Shown here piece after piece: positions 8,508 through 15,797 of a stretch of DNA of 64,000 bases. The DNA lies in assembly GCA_021324885.1 (NCBI GenBank), contig JAJPIF010000025.1:234713-298712 (forward strand), in the 5' to 3' direction. The position numbers were made by a program, and so were the translations under genes. Source of the stretch: Pseudomonadota bacterium (GTDB taxonomy: Bacteria; Desulfobacterota; Binatia; Binatales; Binataceae). A model generated the notes under the pieces. It had not been told where the DNA came from, did not search any database, and was given only the letters and a program-made list of their open reading frames with translations. The stretch's first letter is position 1, and the number at the start of each line of letters is the position of its first letter.

Positions 8508-8753
8508 TGAGTACCTGCCGCGCCATGCGCTCTGAGCCGGCCATGAGGTATTGGAGAGTCACCGGCAGAAAGTCAACTGGCTTCAGAAAGTGGGAATTTA
8601 AGTGGTCCTTGTGCAAGTTTAAGTGGGTCTGTGCGGCAAACAATGCAGCCATATCAGTCAAAACACTCCCTCACCGGCGAACTCTCCGGACATACGGTCC
8701 TTAACCATCCGACCGGCGGCGCGAACGCTCCCATAGGTGGCGCGGCGCTATAG
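8508..8753 (-). other. Long leader region of the polyketide synthase gene
   Basis: If transcription starts from the -24/-12 promoter at 8754-8769 the mRNA has an untranslated leader of roughly 235 bases. No small gene is convincing in it. It holds an imperfect tandem repeat: TTTAAGTGGTCCTTGTGC at about 8597 and TTTAAGTGGGTCTGTGC at about 8618, a 21-bp period on the plus strand. The repeat could be a remnant of a mobile element end or a binding site; I cannot decide. Confidence 0.4.
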
Positions 8754-8769
8754 CGCAAACATGTTGCCA
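8754..8769 (-). promoter_or_regulatory. Sigma-54 (-24/-12) promoter for the type III PKS operon
   Basis: Read on the minus strand: TGGCAACATGTTTGCG. It has the invariant GG and GC separated by exactly 10 bases and matches the TGGCACG-N4-TTGCW consensus except at positions 6, 7 and the last. Predicted start near 8744, upstream of the polyketide synthase. A TTGAA/TTCAA dyad array is centred on its main dyad about 94 bp upstream of the predicted start, the usual place for an NtrC-type enhancer site. Confidence 0.72.
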
Positions 8770-8808
8770 ATCCGAGGTAAGGAATTTCGAGGGTTTTCCG
8801 CCGTAATG

Positions 8809-8845
8809 TTGAAGGATTCAAGCGTTGAAGTTCAAAATTTTGAAC
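8809..8845. promoter_or_regulatory. Enhancer-like array of TTGAA/TTCAA half-sites (PKS side)
   Basis: Five alternating half-sites occur in 37 bp: TTGAA (8809), TTCAA (8817), TTGAA (8825), TTCAA (8831), TTGAA (8840). The last two form the perfect 16-bp palindrome GTTCAAAATTTTGAAC at 8830-8845. Spacing to the sigma-54 promoter fits an upstream activator site. Related elements occur at 12629 and 14397. Confidence 0.65.
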
Positions 8846-8934
8846 GAACAATCGCGATTTCTTATGAATCTGCGCGGGCAAGCTCCAATCAAGTCTCGAT
8901 GCGTTGCTCACGGCGAGATTCGGGTTAACGCCCG

Positions 8935-9621
8935 TCAGTGCCCCGCCGGCTGATCTGGCGCTGGCAACACGTGACGTGCATTTTTGCCCTGCACTTGCGA
9001 AATCCAAACGATATGTCCGAATCCGGTTACGTCGATCTCGACCTGTTTTGACGCGGTCAGGAAGAGCATGCTCGGGTCTTCCATTCCCCACGAGACGTAA
9101 GGGACAACAAAATGCGTGTTCACCGTGAAGTCATCGCCATGGCGCGCGATTGTAAGCGGCAGCGTCAGCTCGTGGCTGGAGCCGTGAATCGCGATTAAGC
9201 CGACAAGACTGACGGGAAGCGAGGACTGCCCGCGCGGGACATCCCCGAATTCGGCCCGGCGCGGGATAAAAGTGATCTCCGGGTATTTATTGACTTCGAG
9301 GATGCTGTTCCTCATCCGGAAATCGCGCATCGAATTGCCGCTTTGGCCGCTGCCCGCATCGATTGTAATTGCTCCCGATGCCTCGCCCGTTGCCAGCGCA
9401 ACGGTAATCGCCGCGCTCTTTAAATGAAACGTGCCATGGACAGTGTGCGCGGCCGTATCCAGCCGGAAGGCGATCGTGGTACGCGCCGGGTCCAGAACGA
9501 TGCGCGCCGCCCTGGAGTCCTGACCCGCCGCGGACGCCGGGCCGTGCGTCCCTAAACCAAGGACCACGGCCAGTGCCGAGATCAGGATAATCGCGCGCAG
9601 TTGCAAAATTCTGCTTAACAC
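8935..9621 (-). CDS. YceI-family periplasmic protein
   Basis: A 228-residue protein with a signal peptide (to about 'GPASAAG') and a YceI-type lipocalin-like barrel: 'LDPARTTIAFRLDTAAHTVHGTFHL', 'GAITIDAGSGQSGNSMRDFRMRN', 'YPEITFIPRRAEF', 'VSLVGLIAIHGSSHELTLPL'. YceI proteins bind long isoprenoid or fatty-amide lipids in a tunnel. It starts 33 bp after the ABC permease gene, so it belongs to the exporter operon; a lipid-carrier role for the exported compound is a reasonable inference. The C-terminal His/Gln-rich tail after 'DVTGFGH' is unusual and of unknown use. Confidence 0.9.
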   Translation of the reverse strand: MLSRILQLRAIILISALAVVLGLGTHGPASAAGQDSRAARIVLDPARTTIAFRLDTAAHTVHGTFHLKSAAITVALATGEASGAITIDAGSGQSGNSMRDFRMRNSILEVNKYPEITFIPRRAEFGDVPRGQSSLPVSLVGLIAIHGSSHELTLPLTIARHGDDFTVNTHFVVPYVSWGMEDPSMLFLTASKQVEIDVTGFGHIVWISQVQGKNARHVLPAPDQPAGH

Positions 9622-9654
9622 TATTTCAACCTTCGCTTTGGGTGCTGATTGCGG

Positions 9655-11361
9655 CTATTGAAGAAACCGGGACGAAGCTGCAACTCCCACTGTCAGATAG
9701 ACGAGTCCAAGACCAAAAGTCATCGCCGCAGGCCACAACGCAGTCGACAGCGGAAGACCACGAATCATCAAGTCGTTGAAGGCGCGCATCGTCCACGTGG
9801 TAGGCACCCACAGCGCCGCAGTGCGCATCCAGGAGGGCTCGAAACCAATTGGCCACCAGCATCCACCCACAGCCGACATCGCCATCGCCGCCATCGCCCC
9901 GATCGGCAGGACGGCGTCGCGGGTGCGGGCAACACAGGCGATGACCAGGCCGAAAGCCGCGGCCGCGAAGCTGACTGCCGCGCCAGGTAGGAGCAGCGCC
10001 CATGGATGAGCGCCCAGGGCGATTCCAAACAGCAGCCATCCGAAGGCGAACAGCACGATGAGTTGCATCAGGCCAATGACGAAGCGTGCCAGCATCTTAC
10101 CCATCAGAATCCCGCCAACCGTTGCCCCGCTGACCTGCAACCGCTGCAGCGTCCCCCAGTCATGTTCGTCAATCAGACCCACCGAAACGCCCCACAGCAC
10201 GTCGATCAAAAGAAAGGTTATCCCGAATCCGGGAACGTACTGATCAAAACTGTTGACCTCGAGTTTGCCGGGCATCAACGACCGATCGCGCCATCCCAGG
10301 ACCCCGGGAAGGACGGGCGTGGACGCCTGCGGTATCAGGTCGGCGAGCGCGATTTTCAACTCCGGAAGCGATACGCGCGGGAACCGGATGTTGAGGCCGG
10401 TCGACGGCACCGGCCAGGCCGGCGAGGAGAAGGAGAGTTCGATCGGACTGGAAAGCGCCGCCAACTGGTCCTTGCCGGGCGGCGCCGGCCAGCGCGGTGG
10501 TGTCGGAATCCGGCCGGCATACGAGCCCGCCGCCGCCTTGAGATCGGCAAACCAGCGGTCGAAATCCCGTTCACTGGCCTGCAGTTGGCGCAGGTACTGA
10601 TCGACTGCCGTAAGGGCCTGACGTTTGGCTGCCAATTTATCGGCAAGTTCGACACGTGCCGCCGCGATCGAGCGCTCAACCGCCGCCTGGGTCTGCCTCT
10701 GCAGGGATTCGACGTCCCGGCGAATCTGATCCCTGACGGCGCTCTCCATCGCCAACCTGGACCGCGTAATATTCTGGCGGTAGGTGGCCAGTTCGATCTG
10801 AATGGTTTTTTCCGCGTCAGCCAGGCGTTCGAGTCGTACGCGCAGGGCGGCGGTATTTTGCGCCAGCGCGGCTTGAGCACGGCGGTGCGCGATCGCCGTG
10901 ATTTGGCGTGAAAGCTCGTTCAGACGCAATTCGATCATCGACGCTTCAAGACGCTTGATTGGATCGACATAGACCAAAATGAGCGGACTCAGTCCCGACT
11001 CAAATCCCGCGCTGGTGCCTGCCGGTATAACGATCGCCAAGGGTGCGCGCTCGTGGGTCATTACATAGCTGCGCGCCAGATGGAGATCGGCAACGGGCGC
11101 AATCTCGATCGACGGCTGATGGGACACTGCTTTGATCAGCGCCTGGGCTATGGTCCCGTGATCCTGATCGACAATCGGGATTACGTAAACGCGATTCGCC
11201 GGCTGGCCATAGATATTGCGCAATGAGAAACCCGCGACCGCGATTATCACGATTGGGGCCAAAAACAGCATGAACAGGGCGGAGCGATCTTTCAGCAGCA
11301 CCCTGAAGTCGTTGCAGAAGATAAGAGCGGCAGTACGCTGCATCAATGCCGGGACGCGCAA
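9655..11361 (-). CDS. ABC-2 type transporter permease
   Basis: A 568-residue membrane protein. Transmembrane helix 1 lies at about residues 28-48 ('LFMLFLAPIVIIAVAGFSL'), followed by a large periplasmic domain rich in coiled coil (residues about 150-260, many Arg/Ala/Gln heptads), then five helices from about residue 370 to the end ('FGITFLLIDVLWGVSVGL', 'FVIGLMQLIVLFAFGWLLF', 'PWALLLPGAAVSFAAAAFG'). This is the layout of ABC2_membrane_3 half-transporters exporting drugs or lipids. The ATPase gene lies 129 bp upstream on the same strand. The substrate is unknown; the nearby polyketide synthase suggests its product. Confidence 0.9.
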   Translation of the reverse strand: MRVPALMQRTAALIFCNDFRVLLKDRSALFMLFLAPIVIIAVAGFSLRNIYGQPANRVYVIPIVDQDHGTIAQALIKAVSHQPSIEIAPVADLHLARSYVMTHERAPLAIVIPAGTSAGFESGLSPLILVYVDPIKRLEASMIELRLNELSRQITAIAHRRAQAALAQNTAALRVRLERLADAEKTIQIELATYRQNITRSRLAMESAVRDQIRRDVESLQRQTQAAVERSIAAARVELADKLAAKRQALTAVDQYLRQLQASERDFDRWFADLKAAAGSYAGRIPTPPRWPAPPGKDQLAALSSPIELSFSSPAWPVPSTGLNIRFPRVSLPELKIALADLIPQASTPVLPGVLGWRDRSLMPGKLEVNSFDQYVPGFGITFLLIDVLWGVSVGLIDEHDWGTLQRLQVSGATVGGILMGKMLARFVIGLMQLIVLFAFGWLLFGIALGAHPWALLLPGAAVSFAAAAFGLVIACVARTRDAVLPIGAMAAMAMSAVGGCWWPIGFEPSWMRTAALWVPTTWTMRAFNDLMIRGLPLSTALWPAAMTFGLGLVYLTVGVAASSRFLQ

Positions 11362-11490
11362 GCAGCCGGCCTGCCCGCGCCCTCACGCGCGTTTCTGAGC
11401 ACCGGGAAAATCACCGCACGCAATCACTTTCAGGGGAAAGCCTGATATTAATCAAGAGCGTTTGACCAATGCGGTTTGGCTCGGGCGCGT

Positions 11491-12438
11491 TCAATTGGAC
11501 TCGACCACTGGATCGCGCAACCCATGCCCGGTCAAGCTCATAAAGGCATCGGAGAGATTCGGGCTGTGGACGCTGAACTCCAGCACTCCGGCGCCGCAAG
11601 CGCGCGCCCGTTGCAACAATTCGCTTAGCTGTCCGAGATCGGCGAACTGGAGCACAGCCTTGCCCGGCTCGCAGGCAAGTTCACGAACGCCTGCGAGCCC
11701 CGCATACCATCCTGAAGGCGCCTCGCCGTGGAAGCTGATCTCCAGGCGGGGCTGCCCGCCAGCCAGAGCGATAATCTCCCGCACTGTTCCGCCGGCAATC
11801 ACCTGGCCCCGGTCGATTAGCAAGACGCGATCGCAAATGCGCTCAACTTCCTCCATGTAATGGGTGCTGTAGATAATCGCGGCGCCGGTCTGTGAGAGGT
11901 TGCCGACGATGCGCAGAATCTTTTCCCGTGACTGCGGATCTACTCCCACAGTCGGTTCATCAAGCAGCAAAACCTCGGGACCATGCACTATTCCGCAGGC
12001 CAGATTGAGCCGCCGCTTCATGCCTCCCGACATGGTCAGGACCGCGTCGTTGGCGCGCTCCGAAAGCCCCACCGCTTCGAGAGCGGCCATGGCGGCTCCG
12101 CGTGCCGCCCGCGCAAGTCCGTGAAAGCGGGCGAACAACTCCAGGTTTTGCAGGGCGCTCAAGGAAGGATAAAGCGCCACCGATTGAGGAACGAAACCCA
12201 ACCGCCGGCGCAACGCGCCGGCTCGCTGTTGCGCATCGCATCCCGCGATTCTTACCTTACCACCATCGGGCTTGAGCACGGTTGCCAGGATCGAAAGCGT
12301 CGTGGTCTTGCCGGCACCGTTTGGACCGAGCAACCCCACGATTTCACCGGCGTTAACGCTGAAGCTGACATCGTCAACGGCCATGCGCGGCCCGTAGCTC
12401 TTGCGCAAGTGGGAGACTTCAACCAGAGCCGCATCCAT
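11491..12438 (-). CDS. ABC transporter ATP-binding protein
   Basis: A 315-residue ATPase with Walker A 'GLLGPNGAGKTT', Q-loop 'FVPQSVALYP', signature 'LTMSGGMKRRLNLACGI', Walker B 'VLLLDEPTVGVD' and H-loop 'IIYSTHYMEEVE'. The C-terminal ~90 residues match the DUF4162-like tail of drug/lipid exporters (NodI/DrrA type). I start at the ATG 12438; a TTG at 12453 in frame would add five residues. It is first in the operon with the permease and YceI, behind a sigma-54-type promoter about 100 bp upstream. Confidence 0.93.
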   Translation of the reverse strand: MDAALVEVSHLRKSYGPRMAVDDVSFSVNAGEIVGLLGPNGAGKTTTLSILATVLKPDGGKVRIAGCDAQQRAGALRRRLGFVPQSVALYPSLSALQNLELFARFHGLARAARGAAMAALEAVGLSERANDAVLTMSGGMKRRLNLACGIVHGPEVLLLDEPTVGVDPQSREKILRIVGNLSQTGAAIIYSTHYMEEVERICDRVLLIDRGQVIAGGTVREIIALAGGQPRLEISFHGEAPSGWYAGLAGVRELACEPGKAVLQFADLGQLSELLQRARACGAGVLEFSVHSPNLSDAFMSLTGHGLRDPVVESN

Positions 12439-12539
12439 CACGTTAGTTCGCAAGCTTTGAAGCAGCGATTAGCGTAGCAGAACAGATTGCCAACAAAAAT
12501 GTCATTTCCAAACTTGCGCGCGATCGCCATGCGCTTATG

Positions 12540-12555
12540 AGCAAAGGTCTTGCCA
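12540..12555 (-). promoter_or_regulatory. Sigma-54 (-24/-12) promoter for the ABC exporter operon
   Basis: Read on the minus strand: TGGCAAGACCTTTGCT. This equals the sigma-54 consensus TGGCACG-N4-TTGCW except for one base (position 6). Predicted start near 12530, about 90 bases before the ATPase gene. It diverges from the sigma-54 promoter at 12707 and shares the intervening dyad element. Confidence 0.75.
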
Positions 12556-12628
12556 TCGAGTCGGCGCACAAATATCACGGACATAGCGATTTTCGCGTAG
12601 TATGCAATTTCTGATCTGGTCATGCGAG

Positions 12629-12654
12629 GTTCAAAACTCTGGACGCGCGTTCAA
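12629..12654. promoter_or_regulatory. Shared enhancer-like element between divergent sigma-54 promoters
   Basis: GTTCAAAACTCTGGAC (12629-12644) matches 13 of 16 positions of the palindrome GTTCAAAATTTTGAAC found at 8830, and a second GTTCAA half-site begins at 12649. Its centre is about 96 bp upstream of the predicted aminotransferase start and about 106 bp upstream of the exporter start. Confidence 0.55.
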
Positions 12655-12706
12655 GGATCAGGACGCAATGACCGAAAAAATGCCGTTCCTGACGCAACAG
12701 GCGGCG

Positions 12707-12722
12707 TGGCACACCAGTTGCT
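12707..12722 (+). promoter_or_regulatory. Sigma-54 (-24/-12) promoter for the aminotransferase
   Basis: TGGCACACCAGTTGCT: GG and GC are 10 bases apart and only position 7 departs from TGGCACG-N4-TTGCW. Predicted start near 12733; the aminotransferase ATG is at 12760, preceded by GGTGAG. Confidence 0.75.
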
Positions 12723-12759
12723 GTGCGGTTTCAGGTTCGACCAAGCGGTGAGTTGACAC

Positions 12760-14136
12760 ATGGCTTTCGCAAAAAAATCCGAGGCTTCGCGCGCGCACGA
12801 TAATGGACATCTGTACCACGATTATGTGAATCCCCAGTGGGTCAAGCTGCTGGACGTGCTGGAGATGAATGTCACCTACACGCGGTGCGAGGGCGCCTCG
12901 TTGCTGACCTCTGACGGCCGCACGGTGTGGGATTTCCTTTCCGGTTACTGCGTCCATAATATCGGCCACAACCATCCCCGCGTCATCGCGGCACTGAAGG
13001 GAGAGCTTAATGCCTGCGGTCCGGCGATGCTGCAGAGCCATGTGTCCGATCTTGCCGGCGAGATGGCAGCGCGATTATGTGCCCTTGCGGGAGGCCGGTT
13101 GGCCAAAGTTTTCTTTTGCAGTTCCGGCAGCGAAGGAGTCGAAGCTGTCATCAAATTTGCCCGGGCTCATACCCGCCGCGCTGGCCTGCTGTATGCCGCC
13201 GGAGGGTTCCACGGACTTACCTGCGGTGCGATGTCTCTGATGTCAGCTCCGTTTTGGACGCAGGGGTTCGGACCGTTCATTCCCGGAACCGAGGCGGTTC
13301 CCTTCGACAGTGCCGAGGAACTGGAAAAGAAACTGGCCACCAAAAAGTACGCCGCTTTCATCACCGAGCCGGTCCAATCTGAAAGCGGGGTCATCGTGCC
13401 GTCTCCCGGCTATCTGCGCGACGCGCAGGCGCTGTGCCGGCGCTACGGTACGCTGTTTGTCCTCGACGAGGTCCAGACCGGGATGTACCGCAGCGGGCCT
13501 TTTTTGGCCGCACATCATTACGGGGTCGAGCCCGACATGGTCGTGATGGCGAAGGCGCTGAGCGGAGGATTGATCCCCTCCGGAGCCGTGCTGATGTCCG
13601 AGGCGGTCTGCGACTCGATTTACAGTTCGCTGCGGCGCGCCATAATCCACACTTCAACATACAGCGAAAACAGCCTGGCGATGCGGGCCGGACTGGCGAC
13701 GCTCGACGTGCTTCAGGACGAGGGCCTGGGCGAACGCGCCCGGATAATGGGAGTGGCGCTGCGCCAGCAGCTTGCCCAACGTCTGGCCGGCTACGAAATG
13801 GTCGCGGAGGTCAGGGGACTCGGAATGCTCTCGGGGGTCGCCTTCAGAGCGCCGAAAACCCTGCGTTTACGAGTGCTGTTCGAGGCGTTCAGTAGAATCC
13901 ACCCCGCGATGTTCGGTCAGGTCCTGGTGCGGCGCCTGTACAAGAAGGGCCTCCTCACCCAGATTTGCGGCAACAATTTTATGGTGCTCAAGGTCGCACC
14001 GCCGTTGATGGTCGAAGACGGCGTCGTGGAAAAATTTATAACGGACCTCGTCGAGGTGGTCGATCTGATGCACGCCAAGGCGTCGTATTGGACCGAGGCG
14101 CTGGGAATTGCACGGCGCGCGCTCAGCGCAATCTGA
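12760..14136 (+). CDS. Class III PLP-dependent aminotransferase
   Basis: A 458-residue fold-type I aminotransferase of class III (ornithine/putrescine/acetylornithine branch). 'FFCSSGSEGVEAVIKFAR' is the phosphate-binding SGSEA-like loop, Asp236 in 'LFVLDEVQTGMYRSG' contacts the PLP ring nitrogen, and Lys265 in 'MAKALSGGLIPSGAVLM' is the Schiff-base lysine. The longer C-terminal part (from 'RLRVLFEAFSRIHP') suggests an acyl- or amine-acting enzyme rather than ArgD. It has its own sigma-54 promoter and is followed by the two-component genes. In this context it may install an amine on the polyketide or its precursor; that is inference. Confidence 0.92.
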   Translation: MAFAKKSEASRAHDNGHLYHDYVNPQWVKLLDVLEMNVTYTRCEGASLLTSDGRTVWDFLSGYCVHNIGHNHPRVIAALKGELNACGPAMLQSHVSDLAGEMAARLCALAGGRLAKVFFCSSGSEGVEAVIKFARAHTRRAGLLYAAGGFHGLTCGAMSLMSAPFWTQGFGPFIPGTEAVPFDSAEELEKKLATKKYAAFITEPVQSESGVIVPSPGYLRDAQALCRRYGTLFVLDEVQTGMYRSGPFLAAHHYGVEPDMVVMAKALSGGLIPSGAVLMSEAVCDSIYSSLRRAIIHTSTYSENSLAMRAGLATLDVLQDEGLGERARIMGVALRQQLAQRLAGYEMVAEVRGLGMLSGVAFRAPKTLRLRVLFEAFSRIHPAMFGQVLVRRLYKKGLLTQICGNNFMVLKVAPPLMVEDGVVEKFITDLVEVVDLMHAKASYWTEALGIARRALSAI

Positions 14137-14456
14137 TACCCCCGGGCGCACCTGCCAGCGCTTTGCTCAATCCGCCGAAGCAGGTATCGGCCCGTCGCAA
14201 AAGCTCGCTGGTTTCGCCACTGGCCCGGCTTGCGCAAAGGCAGCATCGCGCCGCCGTCGGCCCGTCATTCGAATCGCGCTGAATTATACGAGTTAGCTAC
14301 AAGTGCACTGCGCCTTGGTGGGCTCCCACCTTTCGCTGTGGCATCGGTCTCGGCGGCGCGCAAGCCGTTGCCAATCATGTTGGACTTTTTCGGGTGTTGA
14401 AAGGTTCAGCCGTTATGGTTCAAGATTTTGAACAGTTGTAGTCTGCCTGTCCGATA
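14137..14456. other. Intergenic region before the histidine kinase
   Basis: About 320 bases with no gene that I can support. The right half repeats the layout of the polyketide synthase control region: GCGCAA...GTTGCCAATC (14358-14375), then TTGAA (14397) and the near-palindrome at 14418. The -24/-12-like element has only 9 bases between GC and CC, one too few for sigma-54, and points left toward the end of the aminotransferase gene. Confidence 0.5.
14397..14433. promoter_or_regulatory. Third TTGAA/TTCAA dyad element, upstream of the histidine kinase
   Basis: TTGAA at 14397, TTCA at 14404 and GTTCAAGATTTTGAAC at 14418-14433 (one mismatch from a perfect dyad, one base different from the 8830 palindrome). 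It lies 24 bp before the kinase start codon, so it could mediate autoregulation of the kinase-regulator operon. Confidence 0.55.
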
Positions 14457-15797
14457 ATGAGAGATTTCACACCATGGCGGCCTTTGGGCTCCTTGGCGGA
14501 CCATGCCCGAAGACTCGTCCGCCAATATACACCACCGAACTCGGGTTCACTGCGCCATCAGGGGTTGCTGTGCACTGCGCTCAGTCTTGGCCTGGTCGCG
14601 GTGTTTATCGCGGTCTGCCTGGCCACGATAAGCGAGCAAGTGCCGCTGGATCCGGCCGTGATGGCGACGCTGGTCGCCGGCTTCGCCGTCCATTTTACGC
14701 TTCTGTTCCGGTTCTATAATTGCGACACCGCAGCATTTGGACGGCTGAAGGCGCTGACGCTCTTCTCGATAGCATCGAATAGTGTACTGGTCGGAGTTCT
14801 ATCGATTCTGACCTGGGGACAGGACACGCAATATTATGTGTTAATGATCGTCCCCGTGATCCAGGCTGCCATCAGCCTTGACGTTTGCGGAACGCTCATC
14901 GTGACTCTGGTTTCCGTGTTCCTCACTTTTCTAGGCGCTTTTCCGCTCGATGCCGACGAATGGGCGGAAGCCGGCGCCGGATCGCTGATCTATACCCTGG
15001 TCGGGGTCGTGGTGTGGCTGCTGGTGAACAATTTACGCGACCGCGAAAGCCGTCTGAGGCAGAACATCGAGGAACTGGCGCGCACCCGGGAACGGCTCAT
15101 GGCGGAGGAAAAACTGGCCGCTGTAGGACGTCTCGCCAGTGCGATCGCGCATGAGATCCGCAACCCCGTCGCGATTATTTCAAGTTCGCTGCTGACCGCG
15201 GTGCGCAACGGCCATCGCAACTCCGAGCGCGACAAACTGTTTGAAATCGCGGCCAGCGAAGCGGCCCGGTTGGAACGTCTGACCAGCGATTTCCTGGCTT
15301 ATGCGCGCGCGCGCGAGTTGCGGGTCGATCGCGCCAACATGGCCGACACCCTTGAATATGTCGCGCAGATCGCTCGCGCTCATCCCGCCGCCAGCGGCAT
15401 CGAAATCGCCGTTGAAGGCGGCGCAAATATGGAAACCGATTTCGACGTCTTTCAACTGCAACAGGCGCTCCTGAACATGGTGATGAACGCCGTCGAGGCC
15501 TGCCAGGCGGGTGGGCAGGTGCGCTTGCGAGCCGAGGCCGATGGTTGCGGCACGCTGCGGATCGATGTCATCAATCCCTCCGAACCGATCGCGGCCGAGA
15601 CCATTACGCGCATGTTCGAGCCTTTTTTCACAACCAAGCCCGACGGCACCGGCCTGGGGCTGGCGATCGCCCGCAATATCGCGCGGGCGCACGGCGGCGA
15701 CCTGGTCTTGAGTTCTAACCAGCCGGGGCAAGTATGCTTCTCGATCCAAATCCCCCAGCGCCGCGAGAGCGGACAAAAGGAGAGGCGTGCATCGTGA
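14457..15797 (+). CDS. Membrane sensor histidine kinase (NtrB/AtoS type)
   Basis: A 446-residue kinase. The N-terminal 200 residues contain about six hydrophobic segments (for example 'GLVAVFIAVCLATI', 'TLVAGFAVHFTLLF', 'LIYTLVGVVVWLLVNNL') and no large periplasmic domain, so it probably senses a membrane or lipid signal. A short coiled linker leads to the H-box 'LASAIAHEIRNPVAIISSSL', the N-box 'LLNMVMNAVEACQ' and the G-box 'FFTTKPDGTGLGLAIARNI'. Its stop overlaps the next gene's start by 4 bp (GTGA), so the pair is translationally coupled. A dyad element sits just upstream. Confidence 0.93.
   Translation: MRDFTPWRPLGSLADHARRLVRQYTPPNSGSLRHQGLLCTALSLGLVAVFIAVCLATISEQVPLDPAVMATLVAGFAVHFTLLFRFYNCDTAAFGRLKALTLFSIASNSVLVGVLSILTWGQDTQYYVLMIVPVIQAAISLDVCGTLIVTLVSVFLTFLGAFPLDADEWAEAGAGSLIYTLVGVVVWLLVNNLRDRESRLRQNIEELARTRERLMAEEKLAAVGRLASAIAHEIRNPVAIISSSLLTAVRNGHRNSERDKLFEIAASEAARLERLTSDFLAYARARELRVDRANMADTLEYVAQIARAHPAASGIEIAVEGGANMETDFDVFQLQQALLNMVMNAVEACQAGGQVRLRAEADGCGTLRIDVINPSEPIAAETITRMFEPFFTTKPDGTGLGLAIARNIARAHGGDLVLSSNQPGQVCFSIQIPQRRESGQKERRAS

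Noticed and set aside
8654-9091. 145-codon minus-strand frame between YceI and the PKS
   Set aside because: It runs through the sigma-54 promoter and dyad array and overlaps the end of the YceI gene; no domain or ribosome-binding site.
14474-14490. TGGCGGCCTTTGGGCT as a plus-strand sigma-54 promoter for the kinase
   Set aside because: Spacing is right but the -12 half (GGGC) is poor and it lies inside the kinase coding region after the chosen start.
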